From Mangrovibacterium lignilyticum (GTDB taxonomy: Bacteria > Bacteroidota > Bacteroidia > Bacteroidales > Prolixibacteraceae), in NCBI RefSeq assembly GCF_010882175.1, contig NZ_WKLH01000001.1, forward strand, positions 1,009,464-1,073,463: a stretch of DNA of 64,000 nucleotides, read 5' to 3'. Position 1 is the stretch's first letter. Every line of letters starts with the position of its first letter. The notes beneath the pieces are model-generated. The model searched no databases, was not told where the DNA came from, and saw only the letters and a program-made list of their open reading frames with translations. Shown in pieces: positions 8,714 to 18,021 of this stretch. Made by a program: the position numbers and the translations under genes.

Positions 8714-9595
8714 TTATGCTGAAGCTTCGGCCATTTTTTCCTTTAACAAGCCCGGAATTTCTGATGGCTCTTTCGCCACCGGAACTCCGGCTTTATTGAA
8801 CGCTTTAATTTTGTCCTCGGCTGTTCCTGAGCCGGCAGAAATGATGGCACCAGCGTGGCCCATTCGTTTTCCGGGAGGAGCAGTTTGACCAGCAATAAAC
8901 GACACAACCGGCTTGGTCACATGTTTGGCGATGTATTCGGCAGCTTGCTCTTCGGCATCACCACCAATCTCACCGATCAGAACAATGGCTTCCGTCTCGG
9001 GGTCGTTTTCGTACATCTCCAGCAAATCGATGTAGTACAATCCGGCAACAGGGTCACCGCCAATACCAACAACCGTACTCTGGCCCATATCATTTTGAGT
9101 CAACATATTTACGACCTCGTAAGTCAAGGTGCCACTACGCGACATCAAGCCAATATTTCCCTTTTTGAAGATCATTGCCGGTGAAATTCCAATCAATGCT
9201 TCATCAGGAGTAATTAAGCCCGGACAGTTTGGCCCGATCAACTTGGTATCGTTCCTTTTAATTATTGGAGTAACACGGATCATATCCAAAATTGGCACAC
9301 CTTCGGAAATACAAATAACCAGGTCTACTCCTGCATATGACGCTTCCAAAATAGCATCAGCTGCAAAAGGTGCGGGAACAAAAATAATTGATGCATTGGC
9401 ACCTGTTGCCTGAACAGCTTCTTCAACTGTATCGAAAACAGGAATACCATCGACCGTTGTGCCGCCTTTTCCCGGCGATGTGCCAGCTACAACATTTGTT
9501 CCGTATGCTTTCATTCGGCCGGCGTGAAACTGGCCATCGCGTCCGGTGATTCCCTGAACCACCAGTTTTGTATCTTTATTAACGAGTATACTCAT
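8714..9595 (-). CDS. sucD: Succinyl-CoA ligase [ADP-forming] subunit alpha
   Basis: 293 residues, the full length of the alpha subunit. With SucC it converts succinyl-CoA, ADP and phosphate to succinate, CoA and ATP in the TCA cycle; in Bacteroidota it may also run towards succinyl-CoA. The CoA-binding Rossmann part starts with [13 protein letters not shown] (12-25), GPNCPG lies at 121-126, and the phosphorylated active-site His is His247 in [11 protein letters not shown]. It follows sucC by 33 bp in the same operon, with a hairpin terminator after it. The gene looks intact. Confidence 0.97.
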   Translation of the reverse strand: MSILVNKDTKLVVQGITGRDGQFHAGRMKAYGTNVVAGTSPGKGGTTVDGIPVFDTVEEAVQATGANASIIFVPAPFAADAILEASYAGVDLVICISEGVPILDMIRVTPIIKRNDTKLIGPNCPGLITPDEALIGISPAMIFKKGNIGLMSRSGTLTYEVVNMLTQNDMGQSTVVGIGGDPVAGLYYIDLLEMYENDPETEAIVLIGEIGGDAEEQAAEYIAKHVTKPVVSFIAGQTAPPGKRMGHAGAIISAGSGTAEDKIKAFNKAGVPVAKEPSEIPGLLKEKMAEASA

Positions 9596-9628
9596 TGTAA
9601 TTCTCTTTTTTTGATTTCGGTTTTGCCA

Positions 9629-10762
9629 CTACTTTTTACTTAACTCAATTGCTTTTTGAGCAGCTTCGCTCATGGTAGTTACCGTTGGTAAGCCGGTTTC
9701 TTTCAAAATAGCTAACCCTTCAGCCGCATTGGTACCGGAGAGGCGCACCACAATCGGTATTTTAGGTTTAATGATATCGAGGGCCGTAATCAAGCCGCGA
9801 GCAACATCATCGCAACGCGTGATTCCACCAAAGATATTGATCATCATAGCCTCCACATTTTTATCCGAAAGCAAGATATTCATGGCATCTACCACTTTCT
9901 GCGGATTCGAGCTACCACCGATATCCAGGAAGTTCGCGGGGTTTCCGCCGTACAATTTGATCATATCCATCGTAGCCATGGCAAGTCCGGCGCCATTCAC
10001 CATACAACCGATGTTTCCATCCAGTTTGATGTAGGAAAGACCTTTCTCTTTGGCATCAATTTCCTTTTGTTCATCTTCATCGACTTCGCGAATGGCCAAC
10101 AATTCAGGTTGACGGTACAGCGCATTATCATCGAAATTCATTTTACCATCGATGGCCAGAACCTCGTTATCCGGCGTCAATACCAATGGGTTAATTTCAG
10201 CCAATGTGGAGTCCGTGTCCAGGTAAATCTGGTATAACTTCTGGAAAATATCGGCAGCTTTACGGGCAAGCTTGACATCTTTAAACAACTTCATGGCAAT
10301 ATTACGCGCCTGGAAGTCCAGTAGCCCGGTCAGTGGATCGATGTTGAATTTGTATATCAACTCGGGATTGGTTTTGGCAACTTCCTCGATTTCGACACCC
10401 CCTTCGGCACTCACCATCAGGGTGACTGACTTGGAATTTCTGTCGCTAATCAACCCAACATAGTACTCTTTCTCTATGTCGGCTGCATCGGCAACAAGCA
10501 CTTTTTCAACGGTGAAGCCTTTAATATCCATTCCCAGGATTTGTTCGGCTGCTTTTACGGCTTCGTCTTTTGTTTTTGCCAGCTTTACACCGCCGGCTTT
10601 ACCACGTCCGCCAACTAAAACCTGGGCTTTTACAACCACCAGGTGATCAATACTTGCCATTGCATCTTTTACTTCCTCTACCGAGTGGCAAAGAACAGAA
10701 CTCGGAACAGGAATGCCATACTTGCTGAAGATTTCTCTGGCTTGGTACTCGTGTATGTTCAT
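9629..10762 (-). CDS. sucC: Succinyl-CoA ligase [ADP-forming] subunit beta
   Basis: 377 residues, first gene of the sucCD operon. The N-terminal ATP-grasp domain starts with MNIHEYQAREIFSKYG and includes KAQVLVGGRGKAGGVK (about 45-60), the nucleotide-binding loop. The C-terminal CoA-ligase flavodoxin-like domain carries NGAGLAMATMD, GGSSNPQ and NIFGGITRCD, typical of the beta subunit. There are 274 bp of leader sequence before the divergent kdsD-like gene, which must hold the promoters of both. Length and motifs fit the ADP-forming bacterial enzyme. Confidence 0.97.
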   Translation of the reverse strand: MNIHEYQAREIFSKYGIPVPSSVLCHSVEEVKDAMASIDHLVVVKAQVLVGGRGKAGGVKLAKTKDEAVKAAEQILGMDIKGFTVEKVLVADAADIEKEYYVGLISDRNSKSVTLMVSAEGGVEIEEVAKTNPELIYKFNIDPLTGLLDFQARNIAMKLFKDVKLARKAADIFQKLYQIYLDTDSTLAEINPLVLTPDNEVLAIDGKMNFDDNALYRQPELLAIREVDEDEQKEIDAKEKGLSYIKLDGNIGCMVNGAGLAMATMDMIKLYGGNPANFLDIGGSSNPQKVVDAMNILLSDKNVEAMMINIFGGITRCDDVARGLITALDIIKPKIPIVVRLSGTNAAEGLAILKETGLPTVTTMSEAAQKAIELSKK

Positions 10763-10982
10763 AGTTTGAAATAATTAATTTTTAAAGGTCAGTATCCTTA
10801 ATTGCTAAAATTATCAAAATGTTGGTTTAATTAACAGAAACAAAATCAGCTTTTGCCCTATTTTAAAACATATCAACACGTATGCACCCGAATTGTTTGG
10901 TCATTTTTTTCAATTCCTCCATTTCGTTTTTAATACATGATACATTCTCTTTTCCTAGCTGTTACAAGGCTGATTTTAGTCC

Positions 10983-11012
10983 TTGTAATCCCTGAATTTT
11001 GAGTTAGCTTTG
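10983..11012 (+). promoter_or_regulatory. Predicted Bacteroidota promoter of the kdsD-like gene
   Basis: A -33-like TTG (10983-10985) is followed after 19 bp by TAGCTTTG (11005-11012), an exact match to the TAnnTTTG -7 box of Bacteroidota sigma-ABfr promoters. The ATG lies 24 bp further on, so the leader would be about 18 nt. Confidence 0.55.
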
Positions 11013-11036
11013 CAGCAGTTTCAAATAACTTAAACC

Positions 11037-11648
11037 ATGATCAACGAAGTATCTAAATTAATTAAACACGAGGCCGAAGCCATTCAAAACATTCCGATCA
11101 GTGATCAATATGAAAAAGCTATTAACCTGATCGAAAAGCACGTACACCAGTTAAACGGGAAATTGGTTGCAAGTGGAATGGGCAAGGCCGGACAAATTGC
11201 ATTAAATATTGCGACAACGTTTAGTTCAACCGGAACACCGGCCGTTTTTTTGCATCCGAGCGATGCGCAACACGGTGATCTGGGGGTCATTCAACCCAAC
11301 GATGTTTTACTGCTCATCTCAAACTCAGGCAAAACCCGTGAGATTCTCGAATTGGTTGATTTGGCTGATAATCTATATCCCAATTTACCAATCATCGTAA
11401 TCACCGGAAATCCGGATGGCGAACTCTGTAAAATGGCCGATGCAACCTTATTTACCGGCAACCCATCTGAAGTTTGTACGCTTGGATTAACACCGAGCAC
11501 TTCAACCACGACTATGACAGTAATCGGTGATGTCTTGGTCGTTTTAATGATGAAAAAAATCGGGTTTACAAATGCGGATTATGCCAAACGCCACCACGGT
11601 GGATATTTGGGTGATAAATCGCGTCGTCAGGCCCGAAGCAACTCGTAA
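11037..11648 (+). CDS. SIS-domain sugar-phosphate isomerase, KdsD/KpsF-like without CBS domains
   Basis: 203 residues forming one SIS domain. The likely role is arabinose-5-phosphate isomerase, which makes the precursor of KDO for lipopolysaccharide. Matching motifs are ASGMGKAGQIA (46-56), HPSDAQHGDLGV (77-88), SNSGKTREIL (about 98-107) and LGLTPSTSTTTM. The C-terminal pair of CBS domains found in E. coli KdsD (328 residues) is absent: the protein stops just after the YAKRHHGGYLGDKSR segment that links the domains. A 6-phospho-3-hexuloisomerase is the alternative, but the HPSDAQHGD and HHGG motifs favour KdsD. KdsB, which acts later in the same pathway, is encoded at 60.3 kb. Confidence 0.8.
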   Translation: MINEVSKLIKHEAEAIQNIPISDQYEKAINLIEKHVHQLNGKLVASGMGKAGQIALNIATTFSSTGTPAVFLHPSDAQHGDLGVIQPNDVLLLISNSGKTREILELVDLADNLYPNLPIIVITGNPDGELCKMADATLFTGNPSEVCTLGLTPSTSTTTMTVIGDVLVVLMMKKIGFTNADYAKRHHGGYLGDKSRRQARSNS

Positions 11649-11774
11649 CCGGAAATTATCGCTCAACTGAATTGGGCAACATGTTAAGAGAACATAAATC
11701 CCCTCAGGTTTTCGAATTAAGTCCGATAGAAACCAAAATATTGGGGTATTTTTGCAAAAAACAATACAGAAATC

Positions 11775-12317
11775 ATGCGCATAAACAAAGAAAACACCAT
11801 CGGGTTGGTTGTTGACATTCAGGAACGTTTGTTGCCTGCAATGGAAGGACAAGAAGCCTTATTGAATAACTGTCAGATTTTGATCAATGGTTTGCAGGAA
11901 CTGGGATTACCAATTCTGGCTACTCAACAATACAGTAAAGGTTTGGGTGAAACAGTAGAGCCAATCAAAAGCATCATCAAAGATTTCAAAGCGATCGAAA
12001 AAAAAGACTTCAGTTGCTGCGACGAAGCAGTTTTCGCTGCTGAACTCGAAAAACTTCAAGCTAAAAATGTGATCATTTGCGGTATCGAAAGTCATGTTTG
12101 TGTGCTTCAAACAGCCCTTGACCTGAAAGAAGCCGGGTTGAACCCTATTGTCGTGATGGATTGCGTTTCATCTCGTGATTACGACAATATTGATTTAGCT
12201 GCCGAACGTTTCCGTTTTGAAGGAATCATGATGACTTCCTACGAATCAATCCTGTTCGAACTGACACGTAGCGCTTCTGCTCCGGAGTTCAAGGCCATTT
12301 CGAAGTTAGTTAAATAA
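11775..12317 (+). CDS. Isochorismatase-family cysteine hydrolase (YcaC-like)
   Basis: 180 residues of the isochorismatase-like hydrolase fold. The likely catalytic triad is Asp14 (GLVVDIQERL), a Lys near 76-77 and Cys109 in GIESHVCVLQT, with the cis-peptide region just before the Cys. Family members hydrolyse amides or related bonds in small metabolites; the substrate here cannot be told. It begins 126 bp after the kdsD-like gene on the same strand and may share its transcript, and it ends at a strong hairpin terminator. No signal peptide, so cytoplasmic. Confidence 0.85.
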   Translation: MRINKENTIGLVVDIQERLLPAMEGQEALLNNCQILINGLQELGLPILATQQYSKGLGETVEPIKSIIKDFKAIEKKDFSCCDEAVFAAELEKLQAKNVIICGIESHVCVLQTALDLKEAGLNPIVVMDCVSSRDYDNIDLAAERFRFEGIMMTSYESILFELTRSASAPEFKAISKLVK

Positions 12318-12364
12318 CTTCCCGATCAAATCTTCGACTTGAGAAGATAACGTTAATAATAATT

Positions 12365-12408
12365 GAAAAAGTTGACCGTCGTAACTATCAGTTTCGGTCA
12401 ACTTTTTC
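12365..12408 (+). terminator. Intrinsic terminator after the isochorismatase-family gene
   Basis: A 14-bp stem, 12365-12378 with 12395-12408, closes a 16-nt loop and ends in a T-rich run. It lies 48 bp after the stop codon. Confidence 0.8.
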
Positions 12409-12445
12409 TATTTTTATCCCCCCGAAATCAGTTCTACTGCAGTAC

Positions 12446-14410
12446 ATGAGCGTCAAGACAAACAAGCCACAACTTAAAAATTTCCGTCCAACAATCTATG
12501 CGTTGTTGTTTTTCATTGTTCTGTTGGCTATTTCATTTTATTACATCTCCTACCGTCGTGGTTTGTGGGAGAAAGATGTTCGATCCAATCTGTTGGAAGT
12601 CTTGATTGGTAAAAAATCGAAGCTTGAAAAAGCCCTTTCATCCCGGATCTACTACACCAAAGGAATTGCAGCGTTCGTTTCCATTCATCCAGAAATAACC
12701 AACGACGAATTTTACGATTTAGCCAAGCAATTGACAAGGAATGACTCTGTTATTTCAACCATGTCGATTTCTCGCGACGGCATTATTAATGCCATTTATC
12801 CGTTAAAAGGGCACGAAGCGGCTCTTGGCCTCAACCTGATGGAACACCCGAAACGCCGGGAAATTGTTGAAAAAACCATCAAAACCCGAAAGACATTTGT
12901 TGCCGGCCCTGTCGAATTGGTGGAGGGTGGCATTGCTTTTATCAGCTACACACCCATTTTTTACAAGAATAAGCAGGGAGAACAAAAGTTTTGGGGAATG
13001 ACCGATATTGTGATCAACAAAGACGGGCTGTTGAATGATGCAGAACTCGCCCCAAACGAGAATAACTTTGAATTTGCTCTAAAAGGTACCGATGGCAACG
13101 GACAACAAGGCGAAGCCTTTTGGGGCGATGCAACTGTATTCAATCGAAACCCGGTCGTTATAACCATCAACCTCCCCGACGGTAGCTGGGTTTTGGCAGC
13201 GACTCCGCATAAAGGATGGACACATTTCTTCAACCAGGATAAGACCTTGGATTATGTGTTGCTTTTCAGCTCCATTATCATCAGTATCCTGTTTTGGCTT
13301 TTGCTAAAAACACAACTAAAGGTAAGCGCCAATGAAAAGGAACTGAAAGCCATCTTTAACTCGATGCACAACCTGATCGTTGAGTTTAGCGACAAAGGCG
13401 AATATGTGAACATCCCACCGACGAACAAACAACTTCTCTACCGGCAGGAAAGCGAACTGATTGGGAAAACCGTCTTCGAGGTATTTGACCGGGATATGGC
13501 TGATTTTTTCATGAATGCCTTCAATCGGTGTTTAAAAACCAAGAAATTGGTTGAACTGGAATACCCGCTCGAAATAGGCGGTGTTATGCGTTGGTTCTCC
13601 GCCCGTATTTCCTATAAGTCTGCCCATCGGGTCATCTTAAATGCCTACGACACGACAGACCGGAAAAAAAACGAGGAACACATGCGCGAATCGGAACAAA
13701 AAATGAAAGAGCTGAATGATGTCAAAGATAAGTTCTTCTCGATCATTGCGCACGATTTACGGAGCCCGGTTGGAAGTTTTAAGATGCTGACCGGCATCAT
13801 GCTTAACGATTTCGGAACGGCAGAGCCGGAAAAAACAAAGCGTATGCTGTCTTCCATCCACCTGGCCAGTTCAAACTTATACGATTTGCTGGAAAACCTC
13901 CTGAGTTGGTCGCATACTCAGCGCGACTCGATAGTTATTAATAAGCAGGAACACCGACTCTTTGATTTGTGTGACGAAGCGATCGATTCGCAGATGATTC
14001 ATTCGGAAATGAAACGCACCCAAATCAAGAATGAAATAGCGGAAGATTGCCTCATTTATTGCGACCAATACGTTACACTAACAGTGATTCGCAACTTGCT
14101 TTCCAACGCCATAAAATTCACGCCTGAGAAAGGAGAGATAACAATTAGTAATACGCTGATTGAGAACGAAGGTACAAGCTACCAGAAAGTGTCGGTAAAA
14201 GATTCAGGGGTTGGTATTCCCGAAGATCGTCTGGAATCCATTTTCGACTTTAAATTGAACGAAACGACGACTGGCACAAACAACGAATCAGGCAGCGGAC
14301 TGGGCTTGATGCTCTGTAACGAGTTTATTGAAAAACAAGGTGGGTACATGAAAATTGACACAATCGAGAACACGGGCACGACAGTTTCATTCTCGCTACC
14401 ACTCCAATAA
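12446..14410 (+). CDS. CHASE/PAS sensor histidine kinase
   Basis: 654 residues, a membrane hybrid-free sensor kinase. Transmembrane helix 1 is about 15-33, followed by a periplasmic CHASE domain (about 60-255, with SISRDGIINAIYPL and PVELVEGGIAFISY), and helix 2 is about 270-288. The cytoplasmic part is a PAS domain (about 295-405), HisKA with His436 in IIAHDLRSPVG, and HATPase_c with NLLSNAIKF, DSGVGIPED and GSGLGLMLC. CHASE domains bind small extracellular ligands such as adenine derivatives or peptides in other bacteria; the ligand here is unknown. No receiver gene adjoins it. The gene converges on the secreted protease gene, with only 15 bp between stops. Confidence 0.92.
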   Translation: MSVKTNKPQLKNFRPTIYALLFFIVLLAISFYYISYRRGLWEKDVRSNLLEVLIGKKSKLEKALSSRIYYTKGIAAFVSIHPEITNDEFYDLAKQLTRNDSVISTMSISRDGIINAIYPLKGHEAALGLNLMEHPKRREIVEKTIKTRKTFVAGPVELVEGGIAFISYTPIFYKNKQGEQKFWGMTDIVINKDGLLNDAELAPNENNFEFALKGTDGNGQQGEAFWGDATVFNRNPVVITINLPDGSWVLAATPHKGWTHFFNQDKTLDYVLLFSSIIISILFWLLLKTQLKVSANEKELKAIFNSMHNLIVEFSDKGEYVNIPPTNKQLLYRQESELIGKTVFEVFDRDMADFFMNAFNRCLKTKKLVELEYPLEIGGVMRWFSARISYKSAHRVILNAYDTTDRKKNEEHMRESEQKMKELNDVKDKFFSIIAHDLRSPVGSFKMLTGIMLNDFGTAEPEKTKRMLSSIHLASSNLYDLLENLLSWSHTQRDSIVINKQEHRLFDLCDEAIDSQMIHSEMKRTQIKNEIAEDCLIYCDQYVTLTVIRNLLSNAIKFTPEKGEITISNTLIENEGTSYQKVSVKDSGVGIPEDRLESIFDFKLNETTTGTNNESGSGLGLMLCNEFIEKQGGYMKIDTIENTGTTVSFSLPLQ

Positions 14411-14425
14411 TCTTTTCGCTACAAA

Positions 14426-17026
14426 CTATTTAACCAGGATAAGTTTCTTCGACATGATCGCTCCGTTTATGATCGCCCGAAAATAATAGACCCCCGAAGG
14501 ATTGTTACTTAAATCAAAATCGATCATATTTTCCTGTTGATTAAAACTACCGACTCCGGAGTATATCAGCTGCCCTGTTTGGCTGTAAACCGACAATTCA
14601 GCATCTCCGTCTGAAACGCTGGCAACTGTGAGATGATACAGGCCACTTGACGGATTTGGATAAACTTCGACTGAATTGGTCAACAGATTCAAATCCAGGT
14701 CACCTTCGGCACCATCAACCCCATCGACCTGCAACCAGTATTTGCCTCCCGGAATCACTTCTGAATTTAAAATAGTGGCATTGGTTGTACTTTTCAGCCC
14801 GTAATCTGCGGCCGCAACCAACGTGTAGGTAGCCTTGCTTCCCGACAGTAAATAATTTGCTGTGGCAGCCCGGTAAATTGCGATCTGCGAACTGAAGCCT
14901 TCTGCCTCAATCGTGATCGCACCACTTGACGGCCCGGTGAATGTAAACCAAATAGAATTGTCCAGCACCTCATTTGAACTTGGCGGACACCAGTTATTCA
15001 CAACCGTACACCCATTCGTTTCCGGCTCCGCTTCATTATCCTGAACGGTTCCACATTCATTGGAATAGCTTCCATTGTACCCCAACTTCAGTGGCAAAGC
15101 CTGTGCTACATTATCATTTTCAGGAACAATCACGTGGAGCAAAATACTATCCGCAACAGCACACGATCCTTGCGTTCCGGTCACTTTCACATAAGTATCA
15201 AAAGATCCTCCCTGCTTACCTTCATCATTCAAGCTGAGTGTTAAAATATTTTCTGAAACCGATTGGTCGAAATTTGCGGCAGCTGTCAGTTCAAAATTAA
15301 ATCCGGGAGCTCCTTCAGCTACAAACTGGTAATTATCGAGTTCCCAACCGCACATTGTCATTTCATCCGCCAGCTCAGTAAAAAGCACCGGTAACTGTGC
15401 ATAAACAGCGATCAAATTGCTTTTAACTAAAACGTCGCTGCCATTTTCATTGGCAACAGTAAGCTGAACGGTGTAAACACCTTCTGTTAAAAACTGAACT
15501 TCGGGATTTTGTGACGAAACCGATGTTCCGTTGACAAAACTGAAACTAGCCGGACTAATTTCCCAGCTCCAACTTTCCGGTTCGTATTTTGATTCATCAT
15601 TGAGTGTGATCGCCTCATCCAAACACATAATAGTAACTTCCGGACTAAATGCAGCCACCGGTTTACTGTAGCCTTCCAAACCATCCATTTGAGTGATGCC
15701 TGTATCATCCGGATCAAGCCAATGTTTGAGCTGTCTGTTTGTTTCAGACCGGTAATCCCACGAAAGAGAGAATTTCCCGAAAAGCGAGGAATTTTCATCT
15801 CCTCCATGCAGCTGACCTTTGATTCGCTTATTTTCGTCGAACAAGGGCCCACCCGAAGAGCCGCCCTCATCAATTCCAACATCGTAAGTCACTTCCCAAT
15901 GCGAGTTGACCTGTGAAACGGTCCCATCATCCCAACGCACAGAATAATCGACACTCGTTGGTGCACCATAATCTAAAGCAATGCATTTCGCAGTTCCTTG
16001 CGGATGATGAATACAGGTTCCCGTTTCCGGCTGATCACCACTGGCATCCCATCCCGCAAAATAAGGTTGATATTCCCTTGGAGGATATTCATCCAACTGG
16101 AGCAAGGTAAAATCAGAATAGCTATTAGATGCCAATAAACTGGCTCCCGACAATGATTGACTCAGTGTCCCGTCGGAAGCTTCACAAGTGGAGTTTTCGT
16201 AGTTGAAATAAGCGATCAGTGTGGCGGCCTCCGTCGACGAGCTGATACAGTGATTCGCTGTCAAAAAATAAGCAGAACCATCCTCCAGGGTATTATTCAC
16301 CAAGGCACCACTGCAGTAATAACTATACTGCGAATCATTAAACGTAATCATGCATACTGCCCGCTTCTCATTTTGCCAATCATCCCCTTCCGGACAATTA
16401 ATCTGGATCCGTTCATTGGTATTGGCTTCAAAACTCTGATAAGCTTTGACAACTGCCCCCAGAATTACCCCTCCCTCAAAGACTGGCAGAATTGGCTCAT
16501 TGTATTCAATGATCAGAGTATTCCCCTGCAAATCAGCTAAGGTCAGTCCGCCATTATCTTTCTTGTTTGCCCAAGTAAATGCCCCTCGAACGATTTGCCG
16601 ATCAGGCGTGTAAATGTATAATGCTGCCCCTTGTGGAATATCATAAGTGCTAAAAAACAAGCCAAGGGAAAGTGCATCTTCACAACTCAATTCATATTGC
16701 CAGATATTCTGATCGCCATATTGTGAATAAACGCCTGCTTCTTTGATATTGAGTTCCAGGTTTTCAAGTACACCATAACGGTTTTGGACGCCTTCTGCTT
16801 TATCTAAAGCGATACGCTCCTCCTTGTTTACCGGGTTTAGTTCCCTTTGAGGCAGAACATTGGCTGACTTTAAATTGATACTGAATGAGGCCGGTAAACT
16901 GCCATCAGCAATTTGAGCGAGCACTGATCCATGGACCAGAAAAACCGCCAAAAAAGAAAAAGCACAAAACGCTTTCTTTAAGTATATTATTCTCACTCTC
17001 AAATGTTTATTTAACAATCCCGTCAT
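14426..17026 (-). CDS. Secreted trypsin-like serine protease with PKD and T9SS sorting domain
   Basis: 866 residues. A signal peptide occupies about 1-38 (a long basic start, then AFCAFSFLAVFLVHG). The protease domain (about 205-445) resembles lysyl endopeptidase: catalytic His259 in TANHC, Asp305 in YSDFTLL and Ser391 in GGSSGGPLF, with several Cys that could form disulfides. A PKD-like domain (about 455-540) follows, then a less clear beta-rich region, a possible pre-peptidase C-terminal-like domain (about 650-780) and a type IX secretion sorting domain beginning at VYPNPSSG and ending KKLILVK. The protein is therefore predicted to reach the cell surface or medium through T9SS. A shorter start inside the first 20 residues is possible. 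It is monocistronic. Confidence 0.88.
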   Translation of the reverse strand: MTGLLNKHLRVRIIYLKKAFCAFSFLAVFLVHGSVLAQIADGSLPASFSINLKSANVLPQRELNPVNKEERIALDKAEGVQNRYGVLENLELNIKEAGVYSQYGDQNIWQYELSCEDALSLGLFFSTYDIPQGAALYIYTPDRQIVRGAFTWANKKDNGGLTLADLQGNTLIIEYNEPILPVFEGGVILGAVVKAYQSFEANTNERIQINCPEGDDWQNEKRAVCMITFNDSQYSYYCSGALVNNTLEDGSAYFLTANHCISSSTEAATLIAYFNYENSTCEASDGTLSQSLSGASLLASNSYSDFTLLQLDEYPPREYQPYFAGWDASGDQPETGTCIHHPQGTAKCIALDYGAPTSVDYSVRWDDGTVSQVNSHWEVTYDVGIDEGGSSGGPLFDENKRIKGQLHGGDENSSLFGKFSLSWDYRSETNRQLKHWLDPDDTGITQMDGLEGYSKPVAAFSPEVTIMCLDEAITLNDESKYEPESWSWEISPASFSFVNGTSVSSQNPEVQFLTEGVYTVQLTVANENGSDVLVKSNLIAVYAQLPVLFTELADEMTMCGWELDNYQFVAEGAPGFNFELTAAANFDQSVSENILTLSLNDEGKQGGSFDTYVKVTGTQGSCAVADSILLHVIVPENDNVAQALPLKLGYNGSYSNECGTVQDNEAEPETNGCTVVNNWCPPSSNEVLDNSIWFTFTGPSSGAITIEAEGFSSQIAIYRAATANYLLSGSKATYTLVAAADYGLKSTTNATILNSEVIPGGKYWLQVDGVDGAEGDLDLNLLTNSVEVYPNPSSGLYHLTVASVSDGDAELSVYSQTGQLIYSGVGSFNQQENMIDFDLSNNPSGVYYFRAIINGAIMSKKLILVK

Positions 17027-17233
17027 GATTTAACCGTTCATAAAGCTCTTTTCAATTTAGCGCACTAATTTGAAAATCGAGAATTAAACAGAAAAATAGA
17101 TCAGATAAATGCATTCAGTAGGAAATTATCGATTTTTTATAGAAACAATTAAAATGCTGAATAGATTAATCGGATCATTAACTTTCTAGTAATCCAGTCA
17201 ACAATCGCCCTACCCTAAATTTCGCTTATAAAA

Positions 17234-17260
17234 AAAGGGCCCAAAGGCCCTTTCTGCTGT
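17234..17260 (-). terminator. Intrinsic terminator of the sugar operon
   Basis: An 8-bp perfect stem, 17234-17241 with 17246-17253 and a 4-nt loop, is followed on the minus strand by a run of T. It lies 28 bp beyond the transaldolase stop. Confidence 0.8.
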
Positions 17261-17281
17261 TGTCTTAGCATATTTCAAATC

Positions 17282-17947
17282 CTAAAATGAAATATCATAT
17301 AAATCTTTACCGTCTTCAAGGAATGTTTTCACACTAATATCAGTCATCGGGTGCCTGATTAATTGCATCAGCAAATCCGGACTAACAGTCGCAGAATGTG
17401 AACCATTCATACTTACGCGATGAATCTGGTCAACCGTTTTAAAACTCGCGGCCAACACTTTACAGGGTAAATCAAAATCATTCATGTTTTTTGCAATATC
17501 ACGAACCACTTCAATTCCATGCGATGAAATATTATCCAGTCGACTCACATAAGGAGCTACAAAATCAGCACCGGCTTTTGCTGCAACCAAAGCTTGCTGC
17601 TGCGTAAAAATAGCAGTCGCAGTCACATTGATTCCTGCATCTTTCAAAATTGCCATCGCTTTGTAACCTTGTGGCGTCACCGGAATTTTCGCATAAAAAT
17701 TATCACCTGCATCAAAATAATTCTTGTAAGTCTTCGCTTCGCGGACAATGTCCTCTGCTGTTTCACTCATCACCTGCACGTGCATCATCCCGTGACCAAC
17801 TATTTTCATAATATTATCGACCGCAACCGATAACTTTTCACCCGCCATTTTTAAAATTGTCGGGTTTGTAGTCACTCCTTCCAACGGAAAAAAATCGTAA
17901 AGTTGTTTCAAGGCTGCTATATCAGCCGTGTCTGCCATGTAAATCAT
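17282..17947 (-). CDS. Transaldolase-family fructose-6-phosphate aldolase-like protein
   Basis: 221 residues, the size of FSA and the small MipB/TalC transaldolases. It should make a Schiff base through Lys87 in FYAKIPVT and cleave or form a ketose with dihydroxyacetone or a transferable C3 unit. Family motifs are GVTTNPTIL (24-32), HVQVMSE (56-62), GINVTATAIFT and VLAASFK. A second ATG three codons in (17938) is equally possible as start. It is the last gene of the operon, 74 bp after the SorE-like dehydrogenase, and is followed by a terminator. Whether it works as aldolase or transaldolase on the operon's sugar cannot be decided from sequence. Confidence 0.88.
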   Translation of the reverse strand: MIYMADTADIAALKQLYDFFPLEGVTTNPTILKMAGEKLSVAVDNIMKIVGHGMMHVQVMSETAEDIVREAKTYKNYFDAGDNFYAKIPVTPQGYKAMAILKDAGINVTATAIFTQQQALVAAKAGADFVAPYVSRLDNISSHGIEVVRDIAKNMNDFDLPCKVLAASFKTVDQIHRVSMNGSHSATVSPDLLMQLIRHPMTDISVKTFLEDGKDLYDISF

Positions 17948-18021
17948 ATTCTTAATTGTTTTCAGTCATTACAAAATGCCGACAGCTAAAATAAAGCCTT
18001 TAAAAACATTCAAATTCGCCA

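Noticed and set aside
15487-15882. Long open frame on the minus strand inside the protease gene
   Set aside because: It overlaps a clearly coding frame with catalytic motifs and has no recognisable domain.
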